A stretch of 64,000 nucleotides of DNA from Cryptomeria japonica (GCF_030272615.1 NC_081412.1:342109870-342173869); one strand, 5' to 3'; numbered from the stretch's first letter, positions 21,346-34,308 are shown. The notes: generated by a model not told the origin, from the letters alone. Program-made: numbers and translations.

Positions 21346-23275
21346 TGACATAAAAAAGAAATAAAAGGGGGCGACAGGGGTTAAACACGACAACAAATAA
21401 AATAAGCAGAGGGGGCGGCATAACAGGCCAGCACCCCCCTCAAAATGTGGGTGCTAGTTCATAGCCATGTCCAATCAAAATTTAAATAGCATATGATAAT
21501 AGCGCACAACCTTAGATTTAATAAGGGTTTTGAACTACAATCTCAAACAATTTAACAAGTAGAGCTCCAGGTTTAAGAGAAGACAAGTAATAATCAGAGT
21601 GATTTTCACAAACAAGATTCCCAGATAAGTATTTAGTAGAGAAAGCCAATATTATGTACCCCCATTCATTTGAACTCTAAATCTCTCCATTTTCACAACA
21701 GGGATTCCAATTTCAACAACAGTAAAAACATTAGCCAAATAAACCCTCTTCTACTCATATTTTTCAAACATTCCAGGCACAAGAAGAGACACAATAATCA
21801 AATCTGAAAACACAACCAAGGAAATAGAAGGTAACCAACCTCCTCCCAGTGTTATGGTAGGAATCCTTGAAGAAGAAACTTCCTTCAGCCTCCAATAGCA
21901 CAACAACCATCTTCTCTCCCAAAACAAATTCCCCAAACTCAATTGTCAGGTGAGCCAAAACCCCAAACTCTCATTTTTTTTCTCTTCTTTTTTTTTGCAA
22001 AAAGAGAGAGAGAGAAAAGAAATTGCAGAAAAATCCCCTCCAATTGTTTTCACAGGAAGCATTAAGCAAAAAAAAGGAAAAAACCCTAACCTATTCTCCA
22101 GCCCATAGGAATATTTCTTTTTCAACAAATAGATACAATAAGTGGGGTTATTATTTTATTGTTTTCCCCCAATAATGTTATTCCTAAAATAATTATAGCA
22201 GTTATATAAAATAACTTCATTTAATAAATCGAAAGGATAATTAATTAAATAATCAAAACCCCACAACAATAAATTAAATAAAGATTGGATTCAATTGTTA
22301 AATAAATAAAATAAGTAAGGCAAATAGAACAAATAAACACAATTAGTAAATCAAGCTATAAACATTAAATGTTAAATAAAGCCTCAACGATCCTTAAATA
22401 ATTAAGTATCAAATATATCCAAGCTACAAAGTATCACCAACTATTAATCGCCAAGTAAATAATCAAAATCATTAAATCTCAATAAATTAAAATAACACTA
22501 TCATTATTAAAAATTAAAAATTATTATTATTATTAATATTATTATTATTATTAAATAATCACTCAATTGCGACAATTCATTATTGCAAATTAAATAATCA
22601 ATCTGCTACCACAATCCAATAGATCACGATTAATAACCTCAACAATATTTTAAATAATGAATATTAAATACACCCAATGCGATGTAATTAAATAAATATC
22701 AACCACCAATTCAATAATTAGAATCATGGGAACTCATTAAATCAAAATAGCTTTTGTCACTAATAAAATCACAATCATTATAACTAATAGATTGAAATTG
22801 AATAATCAATCTATCACTATAATTTGATAGCCACAATTAAATAGACTAAATAATCAAACTCACCATGCCACATACTCACAAATCACAACGACAATGACGA
22901 CAATAACTCAACGACAAACCTAGAGCTAGAGTGTGGGTAGGGAACCAACGACACCTCCAACCACATATTTGCCATTGGGAAGAGGCACGCTCGCACTTGT
23001 CAAGCTAGGGGAGCTCACACCTGGTTGCCTAGGAGGAATGAATGCCTTAGTACCTGCAAACCTGCAACCACAAAATGATACATGTGCATACATACATATA
23101 TACATATACATAACAGACAAGTGGACGAATTTCGCAACGACACGTCCTGCTCGCAATGAGTGATGTGACGTTGATTTCCCCATGCAGACAGTCACATAGT
23201 AACCATATTGTAAACACATAGCATATGCAACATCATATCATAGGTAGATGAAACTAGGGTTAGCATATCGGGTAT
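21346..23275. other. non-coding AT-rich region
   Basis: The part 22140-22870 is dominated by TTAAATAATC-type words and includes an ATT/TTA trinucleotide run at 22515-22553. Its flavour resembles the U3 parts of the LTRs in this window, but no LTR boundary can be set. The segment 22900-23275 is of normal composition; short frames on both strands there are not convincing genes. Confidence 0.4.
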
Positions 23276-24064
23276 GTGCACCAAGTTGTGGTACCAAAAG
23301 GGGATCTTAAGATGCCACTTTTTTCTGAAATCAGCAAAGTCTGAACTTCAACGACAAATTGAAGATAGTTACACTCCAAATTTGAAGATGCAACAAGAAC
23401 AAGAGTCAAAGTGCTTCAAGTCTACTTTCTAAACTACTAATTTGTTTTGAAAATGGTGGAGATTAAGGGCTTCAAAAAGGGGGCCACAAAAAGTGGTCCT
23501 GTTTTTATGCAAAAAACATAACATACCGTCTGTTGTGGCCCCTTTAAAATGTTAACTTTTTTTTTGAATTTTAAAAATTGCTTCAGTGAGAAATTAGCTA
23601 GCACCTTGAAGTTTATGCTATATTTTTCAGCTAATTTTTTAATGAGTATATGATTTTTTACTAATTTTTGAAGTAGACACATCCTGAAAAACAGAAATTT
23701 GAGCGTGCTCCCCCCTAAAATCTTTGATAACTAATCAAAAATCAATTTTTTTTTTTTGAAATTGTGTAGAATGGAATCTAGTTTCTAAAAATATAAGTTT
23801 CTTCAAAATCCGATGAACGTGTAAAAAACTATACCCAAAATAGTGCATGTTGGTTTTTGACCAAATATGGACACACTAACAAAATAAATTATAGATGAAA
23901 GCCTTAATGAAATCAAAATGCAAAAAATATTACATGCTTGGATAGCTAAGAGACAGATTGATATTGTTATGGTGTTTTTTTTTAGTTTCATTGAAACATG
24001 TGCAAACCTGATGGAGAGTACAGCTAGATATATGTGAAATTTTTTAATCTTCTGATAAAAACAC

Positions 24065-24290
24065 ATCTCAGGCCTGAAATGGTTGTCCAACCCTTTGGGT
24101 TGGATGCCCAAGTACAATCCAACCCAAAGGTTTGGAGGTTTCCAATCCAAACCATTTGGCGAGTGCCAAATATGGTGCTCGCCCTATTTGGCACTTGCCA
24201 AATGCAAAATTTTGAATTTTCACATTTGGCGCATGCCAAATGTGAAGTCATTTTTTGCATTTGGCACGTGCCAAATGTTTTCAATTGTCC
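24065..24290. repeat. palindrome cluster, left arm
   Basis: It contains CCAACCCTTTGGGTTGG and at least four near-palindromes of the type CATTTGGCNNNTGCCAAATG spaced 30-60 bases apart. The same cluster, inverted, stands in the right arm at 39265-39515. The motifs could fold into a series of hairpins. Confidence 0.8.
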
Positions 24291-24499
24291 AATGTGAAGG
24301 TTTTGTGAGTGTGTATATTTTCCAATCTGGGCACAATTTATATCCACCTTCAAAGGAGAATACTTTAAGTTATATTTTTGTATATATTGGCAGGATGTTT
24401 GAGAGTGGTTTCAGCTCTATAGGATTTATAATGTAGATTCTAGTTTTAAGAAGATCATATAAAATTTCAGACAGTCAAATTTCAATAATCAACATGCTC

Positions 24500-25935
24500 C
24501 TATTAGCATTCTTCAGCTATGTATCTCACTCTCTTTATCATCCCCAAACCCTAGACCTATCTCTATCCCTCTCTTGTCTCTCTCACTTCTCTCTCCCCTC
24601 TCTAGGTAAACCCAAATTCTCTACCTTTCATTCCTTCCTTAACCCCATATCTATCCTTGACTCTCTCTCTCTCTTCTTCTCTCTCATTCTCTTATTATTT
24701 CACTCCCCTCCCTCTCCATTCTCTTGCTCACTACCTATCCCTTCTATCTTCTATCTCCCCATATCTAGGTCTCTTCCTCCCTCCCTATATTATTACCCAC
24801 CTCTCTCTCCCCCTCTAGGTATCTCACCTAATTAATTGTCCACCTTCTAGTTCTCTCCCCCCATCTCCATATTTCTCTCCCTCTCCCTTACCCCTATCCA
24901 TTTATGAACTCTCTCCCTCTATTCTCTCTCTCCAAACCTATCTATCTCCTCATTCCTTAGGTCTTTGAATCCCTCCATGTCTACCTCTCCATCCATCCCC
25001 TCTTAGTCATATATTTTCTCTTCTATCTATTCCCTCTCTCAATTGTCTAGGTTTTCACCTCTCCCTCCCTCTCTCAAATTTCTAGGTTTCTCCCTCATTT
25101 CCTCTCCACCTGTATACTTATCCATTAATGTCTCATTAGGCACCTTTCTTTAAGCCCATCTATCTATCTCTCTTCTATCTCTCCCATCTAGGTATTTAAC
25201 CTCTCTCTCATACTCTACATATCTCATCTTTCTATTTATCCCCTCTCTAGTTCTCTCCCTTCCTCTCCACCTCTCTCTCTCCATCACCCCTTACCCATCT
25301 CCCTTTATGAACTCTCTCCTTCTCTTATCTCTCTCGTCACCTCTTTATCTACCAAAAAATCTAGACCTATTACTCCCCCTTTCTTCTCTCTATTTTTTCT
25401 CTCTCCCCTCTCTAGGTCTCTCCTATACTCTCTCCCTCTCTCTCTCTCACCTTCCCTCCTTATCTTCATATCTATCCTTCCCTCCCTCCATCTCTCTTCT
25501 CTTCTTATTGTTTCTCTCCACTCTCTCTGTGTTCTCTTAATGAATACCTCTCCCTCCTAACCTCTCTTTCCATACTGATTTTTCTCCTTCCCTCCATCTT
25601 TACATATCTAAATCTCCCTCTTTGTCTCTTAATCCCCTTGTATCTCCTTCACCTCTATCTTTCCACCCTAGGTCTCTCACCTCTCTCTTCCTAAGCTCTA
25701 GATCTCTTACCTCTATATCTCTCTCCTCTCTAATTCTTTTCTTTCCACCTCCTTACCCATCTTTCTCTCTTTGTGCACTTATCTCTCTTATTTTATTCTC
25801 TCTGTTCCTCACCTATCTACTCTTCCCTCTCTAGGTCTCTCAGCCACTCCCTACCCTCCTCTCCCTTTCTTTGTAGATCTCTCTTTCTCTTTATTCTTCC
25901 CTCTCCCCTCTTTTTTCTCCCTCCCCTATATAGGA
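24500..25935 (+). repeat. CT-rich tract with CTCTCTAGGTCTCTC words
   Basis: About 1.4 kb consists of more than 80 percent pyrimidine, by eye, built on CTCTC, CCCTC and recurring CTCTAGGTCTCTC phrases. It is the reverse complement in character and wording of the GA-rich tracts at 30590-31976 and 38615-39010. Open frames across it are Ser/Leu/Pro-only and are not genes. Confidence 0.85.
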
Positions 25936-26039
25936 TATAGATAACAGGTTGTAAGATATAAGGTTTATGGTATGGGGTACAAGATTGATGGAACATTGTT
26001 TAGGGTAGATAGGGTTGAGGGTAGTGGTCTTATTGATAC

Positions 26040-29000
26040 TCAGGACACCATACAACCCCTTAAGACACCATATGACCCCTTATGATACCACATGACCCCT
26101 TAGGACACTATATTACCCCTAACAACACCATATCATGTCCTAAGGGGTCATATGGTGTCGTTAAGAGTCATATGGTGTCCTAAGGGGTCATATGGTGTCA
26201 TATGGTATTCTATGACCCCTTAGGACACCATATGACCCCTAAGGACACCATATGGTATCCTAAGGGGTCATATGGTGTCCTAAGGGGAAATAGGGTCTTC
26301 TATGACCCCTTAGGACACCATATGATCCCTAATGACACCATATGGTGTCCTAAGGGGTCATATGGTGTTTTATGATCCCTTAGAACATCATATGACCCCT
26401 AACAACACCATATGGTGTCCAAAGGGGTCATATGGTTTCCTAAGGGGTCATATGATGTCCTAAGGGGTCATATGGTGTTCTATGACCACTTAGGACACCA
26501 TATGACCCCACATGACACCATATGATCACTAATGACACCATATGGTGTCCTAAGGGGTCATACAATATTGTTAGAGGTTATATGGTGTCCTATGGGGTCA
26601 TATGGTGTTCTATAACCCCTTAGGACACCATATGACCCCTAACGACACCAAATGGTGTCCTAAGGGGTCATATGGTGTTCTATGACCCCTTAGAACACCA
26701 TATGACCCCTAACATCACCATATGGTGTCTTAAGGGGTCACATGATTTCCTAAGGGTCATATGGTGTCCTAAGGATTCATATGGTGTTCTATAACCCCTT
26801 AGGACACCATATGACCCCATACAACACCATATGGTGTCCTAAGGGGTCATATGGTGTTCTATGACCCCTTAGGACACCATATGACCCCTAATGACAACAT
26901 ATGGTGTCCTAAGGGGTCATATGGTGTTCTAAGACCCCTTGGGACACCATATGTGCCCTCAGGACACCATGTGACCCTTAAAAACACCATATGGTGTCCT
27001 AAGGGGTCATATGGTGTTCTATGTCCCCTTAGAACACCATATGACCCCATACGACATGATATGATCCGTCACAACACCATATGGTGTCTTAAGGGGTCAT
27101 AGAACACCATATGACTCCTTAGGACACCATATGACCCCTAACGACATCAGATGACCCCTTAGGACATCATATGGTATCGTTAGGGATCATATGGTGTCCT
27201 AAGGGGTCATAGAACACCATATGACCCCTTAGGACACCATATGACCCCTAATGACACCATATGGTATCGTTAGGGTTCATATGGTGTCATAAGGGGTTAT
27301 ATTGTGTCCTAATAGGCCATAGAATACCATATGAGCCCTTAGGACACCATATGATCCCTAACGACACCATATGACCCCTTAGGACACCATATGACCCCTA
27401 ATGACACCATATTGTGTCTTGAGGGGTCATATGGTGTCACAAGTGCTCATGTCATGTACTAGGATGTTAAAAGGGGTCATATGGTGTCCTAGGGACTCAT
27501 AGAACACCATATGACCCCTCAGAACACCATATGACCCCTTAGGACACCATATGGTGTCTTTAGGGGTCATATGGTGTCCTAAGGGGTCGTATGGTGTCGT
27601 TAGGGGTCATATGGTGTCCTAAGGGGTCATATGGTATTCTATGACCCATTAGGATGCCATATGACCCCTAACAACACCATATAGTGTCGTTAGGGGTCAT
27701 ATGGTGTCCTAAGGGGTCATATGGTGTCATAAGGGGTCATATGGTGTTCTATGACCCCTTAGGACACCATATGACCCCTAAGACAATCATATGGTGTCCT
27801 AAGGGGTCATATGGTGTCGTTAGGGGTCATATGGTGTCCTAAGGGGTCATATGGTGTTCTATGACCCCTTAGGACACCATATGACCCCGAACGACACCAT
27901 ATGGTGTTCTAAGGGTTCATTTGATGTTGTTAGGGGTCATATGGTGTCCTAAGGAGTCATATGGTGGTCTATGACCCCTTAGGACACCATATGACCCCTT
28001 AGGACACCATATAGTGTCGTGAGGGGTCATATGGTGTCGTATGGGATCATATGGTGTCCTAAGGGGACATAAAACACCATATGACCCCTTAAGACACCAT
28101 ATGGTGTTTTTAGGGGTCATATGATATCCTGAGGGCTTATATGGTGTTCCAAGGGGTTAGAGAACACCATATGACCCCTTAGGAAACCATATATTGTCAT
28201 TAGGGGTCATATGGTGTCCTAAGGGGTCATAGAGCACCATATGACCCCTTAGGACACCATTTGACCCCTTAGGAAATCATATGACCCCTTAGGACACCAT
28301 ATGGTGATGTTAGGGGTCATATGGTGTCCTAAGGGGTTATAGAATACCATATGACCCCTTAGGACACCATATAACCCCTTAAGTCACCATATGACATGTC
28401 CTAAGGGGTCATATGGTGTCTCAAGGGGTCATAAAACACCATATGAACCCTAAGGAAACCATATGACCCTTAAGGACACCATATGACCCCTTAGGACACC
28501 ATATGGTGTTGTTAGGGGTCATATGGTGTCCTAAGGGGTCATAGAACACCATATGACCCCTTAGGACATAATATGACCCCTAACGACACCATATGACCCC
28601 TCAAGACACCATATGATGGTCTTAGGGGTCATATGGTGTCCTAAGGGGTCATAGAATACCATATGACCCCTTAAGACACCATATGGTGATGTTAGGGGTC
28701 ATATGGTGTCCTAAGGGGTCATAGAATACCATATGACCCCTAAGGACACCATATGACCCCTTAGTACATCATATAGTGTTTTTAAGGGTCATACGGTGTC
28801 CTAAGGGGTCATAAAACACCATATGAACCCTTAGGACACAATATGACCCCTAACGACACCATATGACCCCTCAAGATACCATATGGTGGTCTTAGGGGTA
28901 ATATGGTATCCTAAGGGGTCATATGGCATCCTAATGGGTCATAGAATACCATATGGTGTCGTTAGGGGTCATATAGTGTCCTAAGGGGTCATATGGTATT

Positions 29001-30545
29001 CTATAACCCATTATAATACCATATGATCCCTAACGACACCATATGGTGTCGTTACGAGTCATATTATGTACTAAGGGATCATACGGTGTCCTAAGGGGTT
29101 ATATGGTGCTCAATGACCCCTTAGGACACCATCTAACCGCTTAGGACACCATATTACCCTTAAGGACACTATATGGTGTCCTAAGGGGTCATATGATGTT
29201 GTTAGGGGTCATATAGTGTCCTAAGGGGTCATATGGTGTTCTATGACCCCTTAGGACACCATATGACCCCTAACGACACCATATGGTGTCCTAAGGGGTC
29301 ATCTGATGTTGTTAGGGGTCATATGGTGTCCTAAGGGGTCATATGGTGTCGTTAGGGATCATATGATGTCCTAAGGGGTCATATGGTATTCTATGACTCA
29401 TTAGGGCACCATATGATCCCTTAGGACACCATATGACCACTAACGACACCATATGACCTCTTAGGACACCATATAACCCCTAATGACACCATATGGTGTC
29501 CTAATTGGTAATATGGTGTTCTATGACCCCTTAAGATACCATAAGATCTCTTAGAAGACCATATGAGCCCTAACGACACCATATGGTGTCCTAAGGGGTC
29601 ATATGGTGTCCTAAGGGGTCATTTGGTGTTTTATGACCCATTACAGACATCATATGACCCCTTAGGACACCATATGACCCCTTAGGAAATCATATGACCC
29701 CTAACGACACCATATGGTGTCCTAAGGGGTCATATGGTGTCTTGAGGAGTCATATGGTGTTCTATGACGCCCTATGATACCATATGACCCCTTTTAACAT
29801 CCTAGTACATGTCATGACCACTTGTGACACTATATGACCCCTCAAGACATAATATGGTGTCAGTAGGCATCATATGGTGTCCTCAGGGGTCGTATGGTGT
29901 CGTTAGGGATTATATGGTGTTCTAAGGGGTCATATGGTATTCTATGACCCATTAGGGCACCATATAACCCCTTAGGGCACCATATGACCCCTAAGGACAC
30001 CATATGATGTCTACTGACACCATATTATGTCTTGAGGGGTCATATAGTGTCACAAGTGGTCATGACATGTACTAGGATGTTAAAAGGGGTCATATGGTAC
30101 GACACCATATGACCCCTTAGGACACCATATGACCCCTAATGACACCATATGGTGTCATTAGGGGTCATAGAACACCATATGACCCCTTAGGACACTATAT
30201 GGTGTCGTTATGGGCCATATGGTGTCCTTAGGGGTCATATGGTGTCCTAAGGGGTCATATGATGTCTTTAGGGGTCATAAAACACCAAATGACCGCTTAG
30301 GACACCATATGACCCCTTAGGACACCATATGGTGTCATTAGGGCTCATATGGTGTTCTAAAGATCATATGGTATCCTAAGGGGTCATAGAACACCATATG
30401 ACCCCTTAGGACACCATATGACCCATACCACCATATGACCCCTTAGCACACCATATGACTTGTAACAACACCATATATTTTCCTAAGAGGTCATATGGTG
30501 TCTTGAGATAGATAGTAATGGTTTCCTAAGGGGTCATATGGCCCA
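26040..30545. repeat. central array of a 20-bp unit in both orientations
   Basis: The unit ATATGGTGTCCTAAGGGGTC and its reverse complement GACCCCTTAGGACACCATAT fill about 4.5 kb, roughly 225 units by length. Orientation flips repeatedly, usually at the palindrome CATATG, which recurs about every 20 bases on both strands. Common variants replace TCCTAAGG with TCGTTAGG, or insert TTCTATGACC where two orientations meet. The open frames across the array (for example 26851-27102) are repeat artefacts. Confidence 0.95.
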
Positions 30546-30589
30546 CCATGCTCATGCACATACCTCGATGGGTTATATAGAGATATAAG

Positions 30590-31976
30590 ATACCTAGAGG
30601 GGGAGAGAGGCATGAGAGACCTAGATAAGGTGAGAGAGAGAGAGGGTTGAGATAGATGGAGGGTGATAGAGAGAGGTTGGTAATGAGATATGGATGGAGA
30701 TGTAGAGAGTTGGAGAGGGAAGGAGGGAGAAACCTAGAGAGGGGTAGAGAGGGTGTGATGGAAAGATGATGATGTAGACGGTAAAAGAATAAAAATTAGT
30801 AGGGAAGGGAGAGAGAGATGGGGATAAGGAGGGAGAGGGAGATAGAGAGGGAGAGGGGAAGAACATAATGGAGATGCCTATAAATGGGAGGGAGGGATAC
30901 GAGGAGAGATGAAATAATAAAGAGAGAGAAGAGTATGAGGGGATTGAGAGAGAGTTAGACATGGAGGGACTACAAGACTTGGGGAAGGAGAAGATAGAGA
31001 GGTGGGGGGAAAGAGAGAAGAGGAGGAGAGAGTTAAAAAATAAATAGGGGTAAAGGGGGAGGGAGATAGAGGGGAAGAGAGAGGGAGAGAACTAGAGAGG
31101 GGACAAATAGATAAGTGAGAGAACTATATTGGGAAAGAGAGATGAGAGACCTAGATGACAAGAGAGAGGAATGAGATGGATAGAGGGGGGAGAGAGAGGT
31201 GAGTAATGAGACATGATGCAGAGGTAGATAGGTGGAGAAGAAGGAAGTGATAAACCCAGAGAGGTGAGAGAGAGTTGATGACCTATAATGTAGAGAGAGA
31301 GAGAATAAAAGAGGAAGAGAGAATAAAAAAGTGGGGGAGTGAGATATGTATGGGGGTATGTATGGATGAGGAGGTAGAGAGGGAGAGGGGAAGAAATGAA
31401 GGGAGAGACCTAGAAAGGGGAGGGAGGGAGAAGAGAAGAGATAAAAGAACAAAGACAGGAGTAAGAGGGGATGATTGGAGAGGTAGACATGGAGGGAGTG
31501 ATAGACCTATGGAAGGAGGAGATAAAGAGGTTAGGGGAGGAAGAGAAAAGGAGGGAGTTCATAAAGGGATAGGGTTAAGGAGGAGGGAGAGAGAGGTAGA
31601 GAGGGACAAAGAGAACTATAGAGGGGGCATATAGATAGGTGAGAGACCTAGATGGCCAGAGAGGAGTGAGATAGATAGAGGGGGATAAAGAGAGGTGGGT
31701 AACGAAACCTATATGTAGAGGTAGATAGGTAGAGAGGAAGGGGGGGAGAAACCTAGAGAGGGGAGAGAGGGTGGGATGGAGAGGTAATGACCTAGACAAT
31801 GAAGATAGAGAATAAGAGATGAAGAGGGAAGACAAGAGAGTGGGAGAGGGAGATAGAGAGGGAGAGAGGAAGAAAGGAAGGTAGAGACCTGGAGAGGGGA
31901 GGGAGGGAGAATAGAAGAGATATAAGAAAAAATAGATGAGTAAGAGGAGATGGATAAAGAGGTAGACATGGAGGAA
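30590..31976 (-). repeat. GA-rich tract, inner part of right inverted arm
   Basis: Purine-rich DNA with GAGAGACCTAGAGAGGG words is the inverted counterpart of the CT-rich left arm. It is interrupted at 31976 by the target duplication of an LTR element and resumes at 38615. The long minus-strand frames here are Ser/Leu/Pro nonsense. Confidence 0.85.
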
Positions 31977-31981
31977 GTGAG
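31977..31981. other. target-site duplication GTGAG, left copy
   Basis: GTGAG directly precedes the TGTTGG start of the 5' LTR and is repeated directly after the 3' LTR. Confidence 0.9.
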
Positions 31982-32778
31982 TGTTGGCATATGCACACTC
32001 CAATGAGACATTGCATGTGATTGAAGGTTTTGTCATTGATGGCAACCTTGCAATCCTATGGCAATGGCAAAGGTATTATACCGGCATCAGCAGATTACAC
32101 TCCCCACTGGCACTCAGGACACCAACACTGACATAGAAGAAAGGAAGTATACCGGCAAAGAGGCCAATAGGATTTTGTTATATTATATTTTGTTTATTAT
32201 TGAAAAACTTTGTAAGCCAACTTGGAAAATTGTAAAATGACTCTTATATATAAAAGAGATCATTGTAGACATTTGAGATATGAGATGTAAGAATTAAGGA
32301 AAAATATTAGGTAGACCTATTATGTGAAATATAGGTTAAGGGGTTTATGTAAGCAGCAGAGTAGCAACCAGTACTGGATCAGGCATTGAAGATGCTATTG
32401 TAAAGCAGTACAAGATATTGGATTTGTATAATCCTCATTGTAAGTTAGTGAGACTTCTCATTGAGCAGTGAGCTCTAAGCAGTTGGCCTTCCTGCATGTG
32501 CAGGCCCCTATTGTAAGTAATATTCTCTTATTGGCCAGTGAGTGAATATTGTGGGTCACAAATCCCACCGAGGTTTTTCCCACATCAGGTTTCCTTGTTA
32601 AAACCTTGTGTTATGGTGTTCTTTTCATGTGGATGTTCTTGATTCTATTTATTGCATTATTTCTTGCATACCGGTACACTGTTATATTATGTTCTGCATG
32701 TTTTAAGTCAAGAAATTCTATATACCGGTTAGATATTGATTCACCACCCCCCCCTCAGTATTTGTGGGATTCCTAACA
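31982..32778 (+). repeat. 5' LTR of the pol-less element
   Basis: It runs from TGTTGGCATATGCACACTCC to GGGATTCCTAACA and matches the 3' LTR over its whole length with scattered substitutions. It contains TATATATAAAAG at 32245-32256 as a likely promoter. Open frames inside it (for example 32549-32776) are LTR sequence, not genes. Confidence 0.95.
32245..32256 (+). promoter_or_regulatory. LTR TATA box
   Basis: TATATATAAAAG inside the 5' LTR is kept identically in the 3' LTR, and is the likely core promoter of the genomic transcript. Confidence 0.65.
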
Positions 32779-32780
32779 AT

Positions 32781-32792
32781 TGGTATTAGAGC
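32781..32792 (+). other. primer binding site, initiator Met tRNA type
   Basis: TGGTATTAGAGC stands two bases after the LTR end. The standard plant initiator-Met primer site is TGGTATCAGAGC; one C-to-T change separates them. Confidence 0.85.
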
Positions 32793-32849
32793 TTGGTCCT
32801 CTATTTTCAGAAGCCTAACAACTTGAGGAAGTTCTTGACACCGGTAAAG

Positions 32850-34007
32850 ATGGAAAATCTGATGAAGCAACTAGAAGGAGCTCTTTCAGACTATGACGCA
32901 GAGAAATTGAAAAATATCAAACTAGAAGATGATTTAAGGGCAGCTCAGGATATCATTCAGGCACTTCAAGAAAATTTTACTGTTGCAAGAAATAAGAGAA
33001 GAGAATTTTGTGAAAAATTGCAAAATGAGAATGATGAAAAGGAATCACTTAATGATATGATAAGCAAGTTGAAACAAGAGAACATGACAACAAAGAATGA
33101 GATGCAGGATATGACTATGAGATTTTGCAAAGAGATTGAGGATAGGAAGAAGAATGAAGAAGAATTGACCAGAAGACTAAGTGACGCAGCAAATGAGAAC
33201 ACAAGACTTAGCTATGAAAATGACATGTTGAAGACAGATCTGATGCATACTCAGAATGACTCAAATGAACTGATGAGACAAAACGAAGTCTTAGAAAGAG
33301 AACTAGAATTTACAAATCAACATAAAGAAAAATTCAAGAAAAGCTCAGAGGAACTTGGCACCTTGCTGAAGAATCAAAAACCTAAAGGTGACACTTCTGG
33401 AATTGGCTTTGAAGTTGGTGAAAGCTCTGGTACTGCAAATACTCAGGATCACAGCAAACCGGTAAGACAACCTAATGCTTATAAATTCAATGGAAAATGC
33501 TTTAACTGTAATAAGTATGGTCATAGAGAAAATGAATGTAGATCTAGAAATTATTGGAATATCAACACACCCACCGGTCAATGTTCTAAATGCAACAAAG
33601 TAGGTCACAACTCTGAAAACTGCAGGATGAATGTGAGATGTTATGTTTGTGGAAGATTTGGACATTTATCTAATCAATGCAGAACACAAACCGACATAGA
33701 TTATGAGAAAGCTATTCAGAAGAATAATGTAACTTGTTATGCATGTAACAAGATTGGGCATATTGCTAAATTCTGTAGAAGTAAAGGAACACCGGTAGAC
33801 AACAAAAGTTCTAGCTTGAAAGGTAAAGAAAAAGTTGAAGAGGTTAAGCAAGAATTCTCAAAACAATGGATTAGAAAAGCTGATCTAAATATTAGGAATA
33901 CTCCTCCACCGGTAGAACAAACCAATGCTTCATCGGCAGAACAAAGTGATGCTTCACCGGAAGGACAGAGCAGTGCTCCACCGGCAGGAAGTTCTTCATC
34001 TAATTGA
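32850..34007 (+). CDS. gag-like protein with coiled coil and four CCHC zinc knuckles
   Basis: The first ATG of this open frame gives 385 residues. Residues about 1-185 are charged and heptad-like (KLKNIKLEDDLRAAQDIIQA, then ENTRLSYENDMLKTDL), a long coiled coil. Then comes SSEELGTLLKNQKPKGDTSGIGF, a phrase typical of the part of Copia gags before the nucleocapsid. Four exact C-x2-C-x4-H-x4-C knuckles follow at about residues 217-230, 245-258, 264-277 and 296-309. The end is Pro/Ser/Ala-rich. The usual N-terminal capsid part of Copia gag is missing, so this may be a truncated gag that binds element RNA and assembles with a helper's gag. The frame is intact. The in-frame extension to 32793 lacks an ATG. 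Confidence 0.85.
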   Translation: MENLMKQLEGALSDYDAEKLKNIKLEDDLRAAQDIIQALQENFTVARNKRREFCEKLQNENDEKESLNDMISKLKQENMTTKNEMQDMTMRFCKEIEDRKKNEEELTRRLSDAANENTRLSYENDMLKTDLMHTQNDSNELMRQNEVLERELEFTNQHKEKFKKSSEELGTLLKNQKPKGDTSGIGFEVGESSGTANTQDHSKPVRQPNAYKFNGKCFNCNKYGHRENECRSRNYWNINTPTGQCSKCNKVGHNSENCRMNVRCYVCGRFGHLSNQCRTQTDIDYEKAIQKNNVTCYACNKIGHIAKFCRSKGTPVDNKSSSLKGKEKVEEVKQEFSKQWIRKADLNIRNTPPPVEQTNASSAEQSDASPEGQSSAPPAGSSSSN

Positions 34008-34308
34008 AGAAAATTTCTTTGAGGGTTTGGCAATCTATTGACACATGCTATTATTCCCTCGGTTAGAGATAAGAAGTTGGAAATTACTTATTACCGGCAA
34101 ACAATGTTAAGTGAATACTTAACCGACATGCAATTAATGTGGTAGATGGCGAAAAGACACTATAAAATCAAGGTTTTGGCTATATTTCATTTCACCAAGA
34201 TTTCAAACCTATGAAGAGCGCGAAGTTTCTGAGCTAAGGAATTTCGAGCAAGAAGCAAGAACACTCCAAGCAATCATCCATCCTAAAGGCAGTAAAAGGT
34301 ATTTAATC
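34008..34308 (+). promoter_or_regulatory. spacer with internal TATA box before ORF2
   Basis: TATAAAAT at 34161-34168, preceded by AGACAC and followed by AT-rich then mixed sequence, stands about 145 bases before the ORF2 start codon. It looks like a conventional plant promoter plus leader, so ORF2 may have its own transcript. No coding frame links ORF1 to ORF2; they are in different frames. Confidence 0.45.

Larger units (their letters stand above)
23276..25935 (+). repeat. left inverted arm of the foldback element
   Basis: The outer part up to about 24480 is ordinary-composition sequence that pairs with 39010-39616 on the opposite strand. A block of roughly 740 bases (about 23303-24045) has no counterpart in the right arm. 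The inner part is CT-rich. Confidence 0.8.

Noticed and set aside
21018-21421. Overlapping frames on both strands up to 107 codons
   Set aside because: They cross the GC-rich GGGTGGT block and reflect its repeats; no frame has a consistent protein-like character.
24494-25834. Three + strand open frames of 70-113 codons
   Set aside because: They lie wholly in the CT-rich arm and consist of Ser, Leu, Pro and Phe only; the absence of stops follows from the base composition.
26851-28120. Frames of 60-83 codons repeating WCPKGSYGVL
   Set aside because: They arise because the 20-bp unit reads open in several frames; no sign of a start context or of selection.
26040-30545. CRISPR-like regularity of the array
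   Set aside because: There are no unique spacers; units are contiguous and inverted, and the context is a plant nuclear genome.
30621-32045. Minus-strand frames up to 156 codons, and + strand frame 31275-31634
   Set aside because: They are the same composition artefact in the GA-rich arm, partly crossing the LTR boundary.
32549-32776. 75-codon frame (and its twin at 38378-38629) with a hydrophobic stretch
   Set aside because: Both lie in the LTRs; they are LTR sequence read by chance, ending at different places in the two copies.
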